The position numbers and the translations under genes are program-made. Positions 1-7,715 of a DNA stretch of 13,609 nucleotides are shown one piece after another. The DNA is from CAIOSQ01 sp041178225 (GTDB lineage: Bacteria > Pseudomonadota > Alphaproteobacteria > CACIAM-22H2). Numbering within the stretch: position 1 is the stretch's first letter; each line of letters opens with the position of its first letter. The notes beneath the pieces were generated by a model, which saw nothing but the letters and a program-made list of their open reading frames with translations, made no database searches and was not told where the DNA came from. The DNA lies in contig JBEGVV010000191.1 of the NCBI GenBank assembly GCA_041178225.1, positions 1 through 13,609 of the forward strand. Direction: 5' to 3'.

Positions 1-463
1 CGCCGGCGGACGAGATCTCCGCCGGGTTGAACGTCACGCGGACCGTCGGCGTGTCGTCGTTCGTCAGGTCGTCCGTCGTGCTGCTGCCGGTGTCGGACGC
101 GTCAAGCAGGTCGATCGTCGGCGCCGACGGCACGCCCTGGTCCAGCGTGATCGCAAGCGCCACGGATGCGGCGCTCGTGTTGCCCGCATTGTCCCGGATC
201 GCCGCGGTCAGCGACTTCACGCCATCCGCGCCAAGCGTCGAGGTCGTGATGTCGACGAACCCCGCCGCGGCATCCGCGGAGGTCAGCGTCGCCGTGCCCG
301 CGCTCGCGCCGCCCGACAGCAACGTGACGAGCGCCCCGGCGCTCACGTCCGCTGCCGAGAACGACACCCGGATCGTCGGCGTGTCGTCGTTCGTCAGGTC
401 GTCGGTCGCGCTGTTCCCGCTGTCCGAGCCGGCCAGGAGGTCCAGCGCCGGCGCGCCGGGTGC
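1..463 (-). repeat. Ig-like domain direct repeat, 330-bp unit
   Basis: Two copies of a 110-residue Ig-like unit lie in frame. One spans 463-134 and the next begins at 133 and is cut by the window edge. Both carry the signature TDDLTNDDTPT. The DNA is nearly identical where it is best conserved: the stretches beginning at 44 and 374 match over about 30 bp and are exactly 330 bp apart. The array probably continues past position 1. Confidence 0.8.
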
Positions 464-2197
464 GACGCGATCGATGCGCGCGAGGAGGATCGGGGAATCG
501 ACCCCGGACCCGACCTTCGCCGTGATGGCCTTCGACCCGTCCAGCGGGAAGGCCGCGGCGCCGAGCGGGACGAGGACGGCCCCGGCGGAGATGTCGGCGG
601 CACCGAGCACCACCGATGCCTTGCTCGCGCCATCCACGAGGACCTGGAGCGTGCTCCCTGCGACCGCATTGCTGCCGGCCAGCCGGACGAGCACGCCCAG
701 CCCCAAGGCGATCTCGGAGGCCGAAAGGGCGGAGTCGGTCGCGAAGGACGTCGCGGAAGCCAGGCCCGCGGCCGAAGCCACCGTGACGGCGAGGCCGAAG
801 CCGGAGCCCGGGTTCTGGCAGAACAGCGCGAGCGTGCCGGCGCTGCCGGTCAGGGACGCGCCGACCAGGTCGCTCGCGTCGGCGTCCGCGGCGACCGCCG
901 CGACAAGCTTGGCCGCGATCGCGGCATTGGTCTGCGCCGTGCTCGCGCCGATGTCCGCGGCGACGACCGTGTAGGCCACGGCGATGCCATCGATCGTCAG
1001 CGTGACCTGGTCGCCCGCGGCGAAGCTGCCGGACAGCGTGACGGCGTTGCCGAGCGCCGGGCGGCGAGGAGCAGCCCCGTCGGCCACGACGATGGAACCG
1101 ACCTCGTCGGCGTAGGAGAGGATGGTCCTCTCGACATTCGCCGCCGACAGGAGGGCCGCCTCCGCGGCGTCGATCGTCCCGTCGGTCGCGGCCTGCGCGA
1201 GGTCGCGCTGCGCGAAGATCTGCGATTGCGCGATGGTGGCCAGGCCAGCGACCCCGGTGGTGCGGTCGACCTGGTCGATGGTCGCGTTGACCTGCGCGAT
1301 CGCCTGGCCCAGGGCCGCCGCGTTGGGGTCGCCGCCCGCCACGCCAGCGGCCGTGAAGACCTCGCCCACCCTTGCAGAGGCGGAAATGTCGAAGGTCGCC
1401 GCGGCCGCGCCCGCGGCATTCAGCTTCGCGGCGAGGCTGTCGATGATCACCCGGGCGCCGGCCTCGATCGAGGACTGCGCGCCGCTGCCATTGAGCAGCG
1501 ATGCACCCGCGACGAGGAGGTTGGCGACCTTGGCGGCGGCGGCCTGCGCCTGCAGCGCGGCGCTGGCCTGCGCGCCCCCCCCGGCTGCAATGGCGATCAG
1601 GTTGCTCGCGGGATTGAGCGTCGGATCGATGCCGAGCGCGGTGGCGATGCGCTGCTGCGCGACAGCGGCGCTGACGCCGGTGCGGATGACCGCGTCGAGG
1701 AGCGTGGTGAGGGGATTGATGACCGCCGATCCGGCCGGCGCGGAGAGCACCTTGGCGAAGGCCTGGCCGGTCGAGATGTCGATCGAGCCCGGCATCGGCA
1801 CGGCCACGATCGAGCCGCCGGTGCCGGCAAGGCCGCTGAAGCTTCCGTCGCGCTGGGAGAAGACGAAGGGCTCGCCGGCGTCGAAGCTGCGGTTGTTGTT
1901 GAGGTCCCGGAAGACCCGCGCGCCGGAGATGAAGCCGTCGGAGATGAACCCGCCATCGCCGAGGAAGCCGCCGCCCGACGAGCCACCGCCGCCGCCGCCG
2001 CCGCAGGCGGCGAGGGTGAGCATCGACACCGAGGAGAGGAGCATGTTGCGCGCCCATGCCGGCGCGAGCGACCGGCGGGAGCCGCCATCGGCGCCGCGTC
2101 GCAGGTGCTCGAGGACGCGCGCGACGTCCAGTCGCGCGTCCTCGGAACCGAAGACGTCGACAGGCCGCGCCACGCCATGAACCCCATCCGGACTCAT
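1..2197 (-). CDS. Probable surface lipoprotein with bacterial Ig-like repeats (3' end outside window)
   Basis: The frame is open from an ATG at 2197 to the left edge, giving 732 residues and no stop, so the C-terminus is missing. The start is supported by GGGAG 8 nt upstream. Residues 50-65 form a hydrophobic stretch ending in a lipobox-like L-A-A-C (C65), followed by seven glycines and a Ser/Gly linker, as in outer-membrane lipoproteins. An EF-hand-like loop follows (D98, N100, N102, S104, D106, E109) in the phrase SGARVFRDLNNNRSFDAGE, typical of the first domain of large proteobacterial surface proteins. Next come an Ala-rich, probably helical region (about 150-370), a beta domain (about 386-488, containing QVTLTIDGIAVAYTV) and Ig-like repeats of 110 residues starting at 579 and 689, each with TDDLTNDDTPT. 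The role is inferred to be adhesion or surface display. Oddity: about 40 polar residues precede the signal-like stretch. An internal ATG at 2044 (M52) is possible but lacks a ribosome binding site. Family type is fairly sure; exact function is unknown. Confidence 0.82.
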   Translation of the reverse strand, partial: MSPDGVHGVARPVDVFGSEDARLDVARVLEHLRRGADGGSRRSLAPAWARNMLLSSVSMLTLAACGGGGGGGSSGGGFLGDGGFISDGFISGARVFRDLNNNRSFDAGEPFVFSQRDGSFSGLAGTGGSIVAVPMPGSIDISTGQAFAKVLSAPAGSAVINPLTTLLDAVIRTGVSAAVAQQRIATALGIDPTLNPASNLIAIAAGGGAQASAALQAQAAAAKVANLLVAGASLLNGSGAQSSIEAGARVIIDSLAAKLNAAGAAAATFDISASARVGEVFTAAGVAGGDPNAAALGQAIAQVNATIDQVDRTTGVAGLATIAQSQIFAQRDLAQAATDGTIDAAEAALLSAANVERTILSYADEVGSIVVADGAAPRRPALGNAVTLSGSFAAGDQVTLTIDGIAVAYTVVAADIGASTAQTNAAIAAKLVAAVAADADASDLVGASLTGSAGTLALFCQNPGSGFGLAVTVASAAGLASATSFATDSALSASEIALGLGVLVRLAGSNAVAGSTLQVLVDGASKASVVLGAADISAGAVLVPLGAAAFPLDGSKAITAKVGSGVDSPILLARIDRVAPGAPALDLLAGSDSGNSATDDLTNDDTPTIRVSFSAADVSAGALVTLLSGGASAGTATLTSADAAAGFVDITTSTLGADGVKSLTAAIRDNAGNTSAASVALAITLDQGVPSAPTIDLLDASDTGSSTTDDLTNDDTPTVRVTFNPAEISSAG

Positions 2198-2395
2198 GGT
2201 CGCCGCTCCCGATCCACCAACCTCAACGTGTGCTCTCCTTCCTGGAGAAACTCCGCGCCCATTGCGCGCCGCCATAATGCCGATGGAGGAATCTCGACCC
2301 ATAGGATCGAAGGGTCCCCGATGGATCGAATGGCCCCGATCGCGCGCCATCGGCTGCCGCGCCGGGGGCTTTTACGGTCCGCGACGGAGGCATTC
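2198..2395. promoter_or_regulatory. 198-bp intergenic region with direct and inverted repeats; possible operator/promoter
   Basis: This is the largest gene-free stretch, between the adaptor stop and the lipoprotein start. GGATCGAA occurs at 2304-2311 and again at 2323-2330, 19 bp apart. CCGATGG occurs at 2280-2286 and 2318-2324, 38 bp apart, and its inverse CCATCGG lies at 2347-2353, making a perfect 7-bp inverted repeat with a 22-nt gap. GACCC/GGGTC (2296-2300 and 2312-2316) is a second, shorter inverted repeat. The 19/38-bp spacing is close to two and four helical turns and would suit a dimeric regulator. I found no convincing -35/-10 pair and no stem followed by a T-run on the minus strand. 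Control of the lipoprotein gene from here is inferred from the gap length and the repeats only. Confidence 0.35.
2206..2210 (-). promoter_or_regulatory. Ribosome binding site of the Ig-repeat lipoprotein gene
   Basis: The minus strand reads GGGAG, 8 nt before the ATG at 2197. It favours this start over the internal ATG at 2044, which has no Shine-Dalgarno-like sequence, and so supports the unusually long segment before the lipobox. Confidence 0.5.
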
Positions 2396-3709
2396 CTATC
2401 TCTCGCGGAAGGCGTTCTGCGCCGTCCTGAAGATCGGCTTGGTGAGGTAGGTGAGGATCGTCTTCGAGCCGGTGATGATGTCCGACTGCGCGACCATCCC
2501 CGGGATGATCGGGAGCCTGCGGCCGAGGCTCTCCAGGTGCGGGCTCTGGCTCTCGAGGCGCACGAGGTAGAAGCTCTCGCCCCGCTCGTTCGTGACCGCG
2601 TCGGCGCCGACGCCCGACACGACGCCCTCGAGCGAGCCGAATATCGCGAAGTCGTATGCGGTGAGCTTGATCCGCGCCTTCTGCCCGGGGTGTATGAAGC
2701 CGATGTCGCGCGGGTCAATGCGCGCCTCGACCACCAGCTTGTCCTCCGCGGGCACGATCTCGACGACCGGCTCGCCGGGCTTGATCACGCCGCTCACCGT
2801 GGTCACGAGGACGCGGTTGACGATGCCGTTCATCGGCGCGCGCAGCTCGCTGCGGTCGACCTTGTCGACGAGCGCGGGCAGCGTCTCCTGCAGGGCCCGC
2901 AGCTCCGCGGTGCTGCGGGTGAGGTCGGCGAGCGCCGTCGACCTGAACTGGGCGATGGTGGAATCGCGCTTCTGGTGGACCTCGGCGATGGCGGCCTGCA
3001 GCTTCTGGATGGAGAGGCCTGCCCCCTCGACCCGGCCTTCCTGCTCGGCGAGGACGCGGTCGAGGCGGATCAGCTCGATCCGCGGCTCGAGGCCTCGCCC
3101 CACGAGCTCGGACATGATGCGTCGCTCGTCCCGGGCGAGGCCGAGCGAGCGCTGCCCCGCCGCGAGCGAGACGCGCGCCTCGGCGAGCTCCTTCGTGCGC
3201 TGCTCGAGCTGGGCGTCGAGGACGGCGAGCGAGGTGCGCAGCTCCACGATCCGCCCTCGATGCACGGCGGCCTCGCCGTCGACGAAGGATCGCGCCTCGC
3301 GGACCAGCTCGTCGGGGAATTGCGGGGCGCGGTCCTCTATCTCCGCCGTCAGGCGGATCACGCGCGCCGAGATGGCAAGGGCCTGCTGGCGCCGGCTCTC
3401 GTAGTCCGATCCGGCCTGGGCGGTGCTCAGGCTGACCAGGAGATCCCCTTCCTTCACCGAGGCCCCCTGCCGGACATGGATCGTCTTCACGATCCCGCCC
3501 TCCAGGCTCTGCACCACCTGCACCTTCGCCGACGGGATGATCCGCCCGTCTGCATGGGTGGCCTCCTCGACCTCGAACACGGCCGCCCATGCGCCGAGCA
3601 GCAGGAAGCTGAGGCACATCGACAGCAGGAGCAGGCTCGAGGCACGGCTCGGGCGGGCGACCCGCTCGGCCATCGCGACGGATACGGGGCGCTCGGCCAT
3701 GTCAGCCAC
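2396..3709 (-). CDS. HlyD-family type I secretion membrane fusion (adaptor) protein
   Basis: This 437-residue protein would be the periplasmic adaptor linking the inner-membrane ABC exporter to the TolC channel. Residues 1-23 are cytoplasmic and 24-45 form the single membrane anchor. Residues 56-93 are the first lipoyl half (VVQSLEGGIVKTIHVRQGASV). Residues 100-285 are a long Glu/Arg/Leu-rich coiled-coil hairpin, 287-320 the second lipoyl half (LRAPMNGIVNR), and 325-400 the beta-barrel. The region around GVIKPGEPVVEIVP and the end (GMVAQSDIITGSKTIL, then YLTKPIFR) are hallmark HlyD/LapC/PrtE sequences, and the length is normal. The GTG start at 3709 overlaps the transporter stop by 8 nt and has AGGG 5 nt upstream. 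An ATG at 3700, one base after that stop, is an equally plausible start and would remove three residues. Overlap with the transporter gene implies translational coupling and equal dosage. Confidence 0.95.
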   Translation of the reverse strand: MADMAERPVSVAMAERVARPSRASSLLLLSMCLSFLLLGAWAAVFEVEEATHADGRIIPSAKVQVVQSLEGGIVKTIHVRQGASVKEGDLLVSLSTAQAGSDYESRRQQALAISARVIRLTAEIEDRAPQFPDELVREARSFVDGEAAVHRGRIVELRTSLAVLDAQLEQRTKELAEARVSLAAGQRSLGLARDERRIMSELVGRGLEPRIELIRLDRVLAEQEGRVEGAGLSIQKLQAAIAEVHQKRDSTIAQFRSTALADLTRSTAELRALQETLPALVDKVDRSELRAPMNGIVNRVLVTTVSGVIKPGEPVVEIVPAEDKLVVEARIDPRDIGFIHPGQKARIKLTAYDFAIFGSLEGVVSGVGADAVTNERGESFYLVRLESQSPHLESLGRRLPIIPGMVAQSDIITGSKTILTYLTKPIFRTAQNAFRER

Positions 3710-5879
3710 CGCCGCCCTGGCCGCGCAGGACCGAGGCTTTCGGGCCGTCGAGGGTCACGCGGCCCTGGTCCACGACGATGACCCGGTCGACGAGCTCCAG
3801 GAGGCCCGCGCGGTGCGTGATGAGGACGAGCGTGCGGCCGTCGAGCTCCGACGACAGGCGCTTGAGGAGCGCCTGCTCCGAATTCATGTCCATGGCGCTG
3901 GTGGGCTCGTCCAGCAGGACGATCGGCGGGCGCGGCAGCAGGGCGCGCGCGATCGTTATCGCCTGGCGCTGGCCGCCGGAGAGGCCTTCGCCGCGCTCCT
4001 GCACCCGCAGCCCGAGTCCATCGGGGTGGCGGTTGACGAACTCGGAGACGCCGGAGACCTCGGCGACGCGCAGGACCTCCGCGTCGCTCGCCTCCTCCGC
4101 CCCGAGCACGATGTTCTGCCGCACCGTGCCCGACATCAGCCAGATGTCCTGCAGCACGGCGCCGATGTTCCGCCTGAGGTCCGCGGGGTCGATCTGCCGC
4201 ACGTCGACGCCATCGACCAGCACCGCGCCCTCCGTCGGGCGGTGGAGCCCCAGGACCAGCTTCGCGATCGTGGTCTTCCCGGAGCCGACGCGGCCGAGGA
4301 TGGCGACGCGCTCGCCAGGCTGGATCCTGAACGACACGCCTTCCAGCCCTCCCGAGGCCTGCCCGGGATAGAGGAAATGGACGTTCCGGAACTCGATCGC
4401 GCCGCGCAGGCGGTCGCGCGCCACGTACACGGAGCCGGTCGCGCGCTCGCGGGGCTGCTCCATGAGCTCGCGCAGCGAGCGATAGGCCGCGAGCGTGTGG
4501 TTGAGGCGCGTCAGCAGGTGGGTCACCTGCGCGAGCGGCGCCATCACGCGCCCCGCGAGGATGGTGCAGGCGATGATCGCGCCGAAGCCCGCGCGGCCAG
4601 CCGAGACCTGGAAGACGCCGACGGTCACGATCGCGACCTGGACCGCCTGCTGCAGGAAATTCGCCATGTTGCCGGCGAACATCGCCACGAGGCGGGACTT
4701 CAGCCCGATCCTGGCCTGGCTGGTGACCGCCTCCTGCCAGCGCCGGCGCATGAGCGAGGCGGCGCCCAGCGCCTTGATGGTCTCCATGCCGCCAAGCGCC
4801 TCGATGAGCACGGTATGCTTGTGCTGGCCATCGGACTGGCTCGCCTGGGTCAGGCGGCGCAGCGTGGGCTGCACGGCGAGGCTGGTGCCGATCAGGAGCG
4901 GGATCGCCACGAGCGGCACCAGCACCATGGCCCCGTCGATGAGGCCCATGACGAGCAGGAAGAGGATCGCGAAGGGCAGGTCGACGAGCGTCGTCAGCGT
5001 CGCCGACGTGCAGAAGTCGCGCACCGCCTCGAATTCCTTCATCACGTTGGCGATCGCGCCCGTCGACGCCTTCCGCGCGCGGAGCTCGAGGTCCATGACA
5101 TGGTCGAAGAGCGCGTCGGCGATCGATGCGTCGGCCCGGCTGCCGGCGACGTCGAGGAAATATCCCCTCAGCATGCGGATCGCGAAGTCGGACAGGAAGA
5201 CGATGCCGATGCCCACGAGGAGCGCGACGAGGGTGTCGATCGCGTTGTTGGGGATCACGCGGTCGTAGACGATCATCGAGAACAGCGACGTCGTCAGCGC
5301 GAATATGTTCGTGAGCAGCGCCGCCAGGGCGACCTGGCCGTAGATCCAGCCATTGCGCAGGATCGGCCCCCAGAACCAGTGGCCGTGCCGGCCCTGCGGG
5401 CCCGCCCCCGCGCCAAGGACGGGCGGGCGCAGGGCGATCGCGATCGCCCGGCCCAGGAAGCGCGGCGCGAGTTCCTCGCGCAGCTGCGCAGGCTCCAGAA
5501 GCATCGGCTCCTGGGCCCGGGACGGATCGAAGAGCCGGACCCTCCGGTCCTGGAGCGAGGAGTGGACGACGACAGGCCCCGCCGAGGTCTCCGCGATCCA
5601 TGGCCCGAGCTCGGGATCGAGGTCGTCGGCGGGAAGAGATCGCAGCTCGGTCGAGCATCCGAGGCTCTCGAGCGCCTCGACCACCGAATCGAGGGTCCAT
5701 TCCCCCTCCGGCCGCACGACCCGGCTGCGGAACGCGGCGGCCGAGAGCGGGCGCTCCAGGCGCCGCAGGACATAGAGCATGCAGGCGACCATCGGGTCGC
5801 CCGGAGGCGCCGCCGCCGTCTCCGCCGCCGGGAGGGCCGGCGCTTCCCGCGCGCCGGGACCTTGCACGCCAACCGTCAT
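3702..5879 (-). CDS. Type I secretion ABC transporter, LapB-like, with degenerate C39-like domain
   Basis: A fused membrane/ATPase exporter half of 725 residues, acting as a dimer in the inner membrane to drive substrate export. Residues 28-155 resemble the C39-like domain of LapB/HlyB-type exporters (DPMVACMLYVL, later VVVHSSLQDRRVRLFDP). The histidine expected just before the VVV strand is replaced by Gly-Pro, so I infer a substrate-docking rather than a proteolytic domain. Residues 180-470 hold the transmembrane helices. The nucleotide-binding domain shows Walker A GRVGSGKTT (529-537), Q-loop Q577, signature LSGGQ (633-637), Walker B IVLLDE (653-658), D-loop SAMD and H-loop H689. The start overlaps the TolC stop as ATGA, and the stop overlaps the adaptor start, so the three exporter genes are tightly coupled. 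It probably exports the giant RTX protein encoded upstream. A bacteriocin exporter is less likely because a catalytic C39 site is lacking. Confidence 0.95.
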   Translation of the reverse strand: MTVGVQGPGAREAPALPAAETAAAPPGDPMVACMLYVLRRLERPLSAAAFRSRVVRPEGEWTLDSVVEALESLGCSTELRSLPADDLDPELGPWIAETSAGPVVVHSSLQDRRVRLFDPSRAQEPMLLEPAQLREELAPRFLGRAIAIALRPPVLGAGAGPQGRHGHWFWGPILRNGWIYGQVALAALLTNIFALTTSLFSMIVYDRVIPNNAIDTLVALLVGIGIVFLSDFAIRMLRGYFLDVAGSRADASIADALFDHVMDLELRARKASTGAIANVMKEFEAVRDFCTSATLTTLVDLPFAILFLLVMGLIDGAMVLVPLVAIPLLIGTSLAVQPTLRRLTQASQSDGQHKHTVLIEALGGMETIKALGAASLMRRRWQEAVTSQARIGLKSRLVAMFAGNMANFLQQAVQVAIVTVGVFQVSAGRAGFGAIIACTILAGRVMAPLAQVTHLLTRLNHTLAAYRSLRELMEQPRERATGSVYVARDRLRGAIEFRNVHFLYPGQASGGLEGVSFRIQPGERVAILGRVGSGKTTIAKLVLGLHRPTEGAVLVDGVDVRQIDPADLRRNIGAVLQDIWLMSGTVRQNIVLGAEEASDAEVLRVAEVSGVSEFVNRHPDGLGLRVQERGEGLSGGQRQAITIARALLPRPPIVLLDEPTSAMDMNSEQALLKRLSSELDGRTLVLITHRAGLLELVDRVIVVDQGRVTLDGPKASVLRGQGGGG

Positions 5880-7351
5880 CGCGCGCGCACCGATGCGCCG
5901 GGCGGCCCCGAGAGCGACTCGACGAGGGTGCCTGCGAACTGCAGCAGGCGGTAGCGGGACAGGACGCCGTCGAACACCGAATCTATGAGGTCGCGCCCCG
6001 CGTCGAAGAGCTCCTCCTGCGATTTCAGGAGTTCGACGATGCTGCCGCGGTTGAGCTCGAGCTGCTCGCGATTGGCCCGCAGCGCGTCGACCCCGGCAAG
6101 CACCGCGATCGCGCGCGCATCGATGGCGCGGGCGGCGTTCTCCGACTCGGCCTGGGCCTGCCTGAGGAGGCGGTCGAGCTGGCGGCCCAGCGCGCGCTCG
6201 TCCTGCTCGGCCTGGCGCGCACGCGCGAGGGCCTGGTTGCGCCGGGCCGTGTCGGCGCCTCCTGTGTAGAAATTGTACCTGAAGACGAGCAGGAGGGAGG
6301 CGTCCGTGCCGGGCACGCCGTCGGCTAGCTGCTCGCGCCTGGAGACCGCACCCTCGACGCCGACATTGGGAAGGGCGCGCGCGGTCACCGCCTCGGCCTC
6401 GGAGCGCGCCGACCTGGCGACGGCCCTCGCCTCGACGAGCGCCGGATGCCGCTCGGTGGCCAGGCGCAAGGCGTCCTCGATAGATGCCGGGCCCTCGGGC
6501 GAGCGCGACAGGTCGAGGCGCTCGGGATGGACCGAGAAGATCTCGCGATATGCCGCCTCTGCGGAGCGAAGCCTGTTCTCGAACGCCACGAGGACGCTGC
6601 GCGCGGCGGCAAGCCGGGCCGTGGCGCGGCGGATGTCCGTTTCCGCCCCGCCCCCGATCTCGCGCCGGCTCTCCAGCAGGCTCACGATCCGCGTCCGGTC
6701 CGCGACGTTCCGCTCGGCGAGGCCGAAGAGCAGGCGCGCCCGCATCACGTCGTAGTGCGCGACGACCCCGCGCATCGCGAGGTCCATCTCCACGGACGAG
6801 CGGCGCGCCTCGGTGGCCTCGAGCCTGTGCCGCGCCGCATCGACCGAATTCGATGTCGCGCCGAAGTCATAGACGGTCTGGCGCATCTGCAGTCCTGCAC
6901 CGATTCCGTTTCGCGTCAGCGGCCGCTGGCCCTCGAAGGTCGGGGCGACGCGGCGGTAGCCGCCATCGCTCGAGCCGCTGATCGTCGGCAGGTAGCCCGC
7001 CCATGCCTCGTCCACGGCCTCGCGCGACGCGACCTGGGCCTCGCCCTGCGACATCGACTGGGGATGGGCGGCGATGGCATCGAGGATCCGGCGATGGAAG
7101 GGCGCCGGATCGGTCCGGCGTGCCCTGACCTCGTGAAGCTCGATCACCCCGAAGAGCCAGTCGATCACCGGGTCGCCGATCGCGGCGGCCCAGGGGCGCC
7201 CGCCCTCCGCGGCCCGCCCAGCCGGCGCAGGGGCTGGCTGCGCCGATGCCAGGACGGAGGCGAGGGCCATCACGACCACGCAGGCGAAGGATGCGACGCC
7301 GCGGCAGAGGCGCCGGCCCCAGGCCAGGGGACCGCCAGGTCGAAGCCACAT
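5876..7351 (-). CDS. TolC-family outer membrane channel of a type I secretion system
   Basis: A 491-residue protein expected to form the trimeric outer-membrane and periplasmic tunnel of the exporter. The ATG at 7351 gives a convincing Sec signal peptide: Arg-rich start, hydrophobic core at about 19-36, and Ala-Ser-Ala/Gln cleavage near 37/38. The frame stays open upstream to 7456, but that would overlap the preceding gene and bury the signal peptide. After it come two internally similar halves typical of the family: AWAGYLPTISG and RQTVYDFGATSNSVDAAR in the first, and ALPNVGVEGAVSRRE and FRYNFYTGGADTARRNQA in the second. Both are rich in Ala, Arg, Glu and Leu, as in the helical barrel. The ribosome binding site is weak (GGG about 8 nt upstream). 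The TGA stop overlaps the transporter ATG by 4 nt. An efflux-type TolC is possible by sequence alone, but the neighbours argue for type I secretion. Confidence 0.93.
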   Translation of the reverse strand: MWLRPGGPLAWGRRLCRGVASFACVVVMALASVLASAQPAPAPAGRAAEGGRPWAAAIGDPVIDWLFGVIELHEVRARRTDPAPFHRRILDAIAAHPQSMSQGEAQVASREAVDEAWAGYLPTISGSSDGGYRRVAPTFEGQRPLTRNGIGAGLQMRQTVYDFGATSNSVDAARHRLEATEARRSSVEMDLAMRGVVAHYDVMRARLLFGLAERNVADRTRIVSLLESRREIGGGAETDIRRATARLAAARSVLVAFENRLRSAEAAYREIFSVHPERLDLSRSPEGPASIEDALRLATERHPALVEARAVARSARSEAEAVTARALPNVGVEGAVSRREQLADGVPGTDASLLLVFRYNFYTGGADTARRNQALARARQAEQDERALGRQLDRLLRQAQAESENAARAIDARAIAVLAGVDALRANREQLELNRGSIVELLKSQEELFDAGRDLIDSVFDGVLSRYRLLQFAGTLVESLSGPPGASVRAR

Positions 7352-7421
7352 GGAACAGCCCGGGAAATGCGCCGCGTCTTGCTGCCGACGCGTCAATGGC
7401 GGGCTCCCGCGCGACGGTCGC
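7352..7421. other. 70-bp gap between the small protein gene and the TolC gene
   Basis: No gene is visible. The only structure seen is an 8-bp palindrome GACGCGTC at 7388-7395, which is expected by chance in sequence this GC-rich. No terminator or promoter is evident, so the two genes are probably on one transcript. Confidence 0.4.
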
Positions 7422-7715
7422 TCATCCGGCCTTTTCGCTGCGGGAGGCGCGACCATCCCTCGCCTTGTCGACGCCGGGCCCGCTGCCCGCGGGCCGCCGC
7501 TGCAGGATGCCGCGCTCGACGAGCTGCTCGACGACCTGGGTCATCTGCCCATGCATGCGAACGAATCCCTCGAGGCTCAGCACGAGTTGCTCGCCCGTGG
7601 GCTGGACGGCCGGCGCCGCACCGCCCTCGCCTGCCGACAGCGTCACGAGGTCGAGCCTGATCGTGCCCGAGACGACCTGCGTCGCCCCGATGCCGTCGAT
7701 GAACGTCTTCTGCAT
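7422..7715 (-). CDS. Small protein of unknown function between the giant substrate and the exporter
   Basis: A 97-residue protein starting at ATG 7715, chosen because GAGG lies 7 nt upstream. The frame remains open to 7793 but has no such site there. I see no signal peptide, membrane segment or cysteine. The N-terminal half (MQKTFIDGIGATQVVSGTIRLDL) looks like beta strands. The middle (LVLSLEGFVRMHGQMTQVVEQLVERGIL) is probably an amphipathic helical segment. The tail is short, charged and probably disordered. The length and the helix suggest a cytoplasmic accessory factor, for example one that binds the secretion substrate or ATPase, but this is inference from position only. I recall similar small proteins beside type I secretion genes in other proteobacteria but cannot name a family. 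It lies 150 bp after the giant gene and 70 bp before the TolC gene, on the same strand. Confidence 0.75.
   Translation of the reverse strand: MQKTFIDGIGATQVVSGTIRLDLVTLSAGEGGAAPAVQPTGEQLVLSLEGFVRMHGQMTQVVEQLVERGILQRRPAGSGPGVDKARDGRASRSEKAG

Noticed and set aside
1983..2003. Run of GGC codons as a microsatellite or CRISPR-like repeat
   Set aside because: It encodes the polyglycine linker directly after the lipobox cysteine, a common feature of such lipoproteins; it is too short to be an array.
102..2057. A 651-codon minus-strand frame inside the Ig-repeat lipoprotein gene
   Set aside because: It is a different frame from the one carrying the lipobox, EF-hand-like loop and Ig repeats, and its translation is almost all Arg, Gly, Ala and His.
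2272..2281. CATTAT on the minus strand as a -10 box for the lipoprotein gene
   Set aside because: Only four of six positions match, and no -35-like hexamer lies 16-18 bp upstream.
2333..2374. GCCCC...GGGGGC followed by TTTTA as a terminator
   Set aside because: The orientation is for plus-strand transcription, no plus-strand gene exists, and the loop is too long for a typical rho-independent hairpin.
1226..3781. An 851-codon open frame on the plus strand spanning the lipoprotein start and the adaptor
   Set aside because: It crosses a gene boundary and an intergenic region, is Arg/Gly/Ala-rich, and is antisense to real genes; it is a base-composition artefact.
3423..5954. An 843-codon open frame on the plus strand opposite the adaptor and transporter genes
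   Set aside because: Its translation is low-complexity Arg/Asp/Glu/Ala sequence with no recognisable domain, and it lies exactly antisense to two well-identified genes. Long antisense frames are expected at this GC content.
7352..7456. Upstream extension of the TolC-family protein by 35 residues
   Set aside because: It would overlap the small gene by 35 bp and place a charged segment before a clear Sec signal peptide that begins at 7351.
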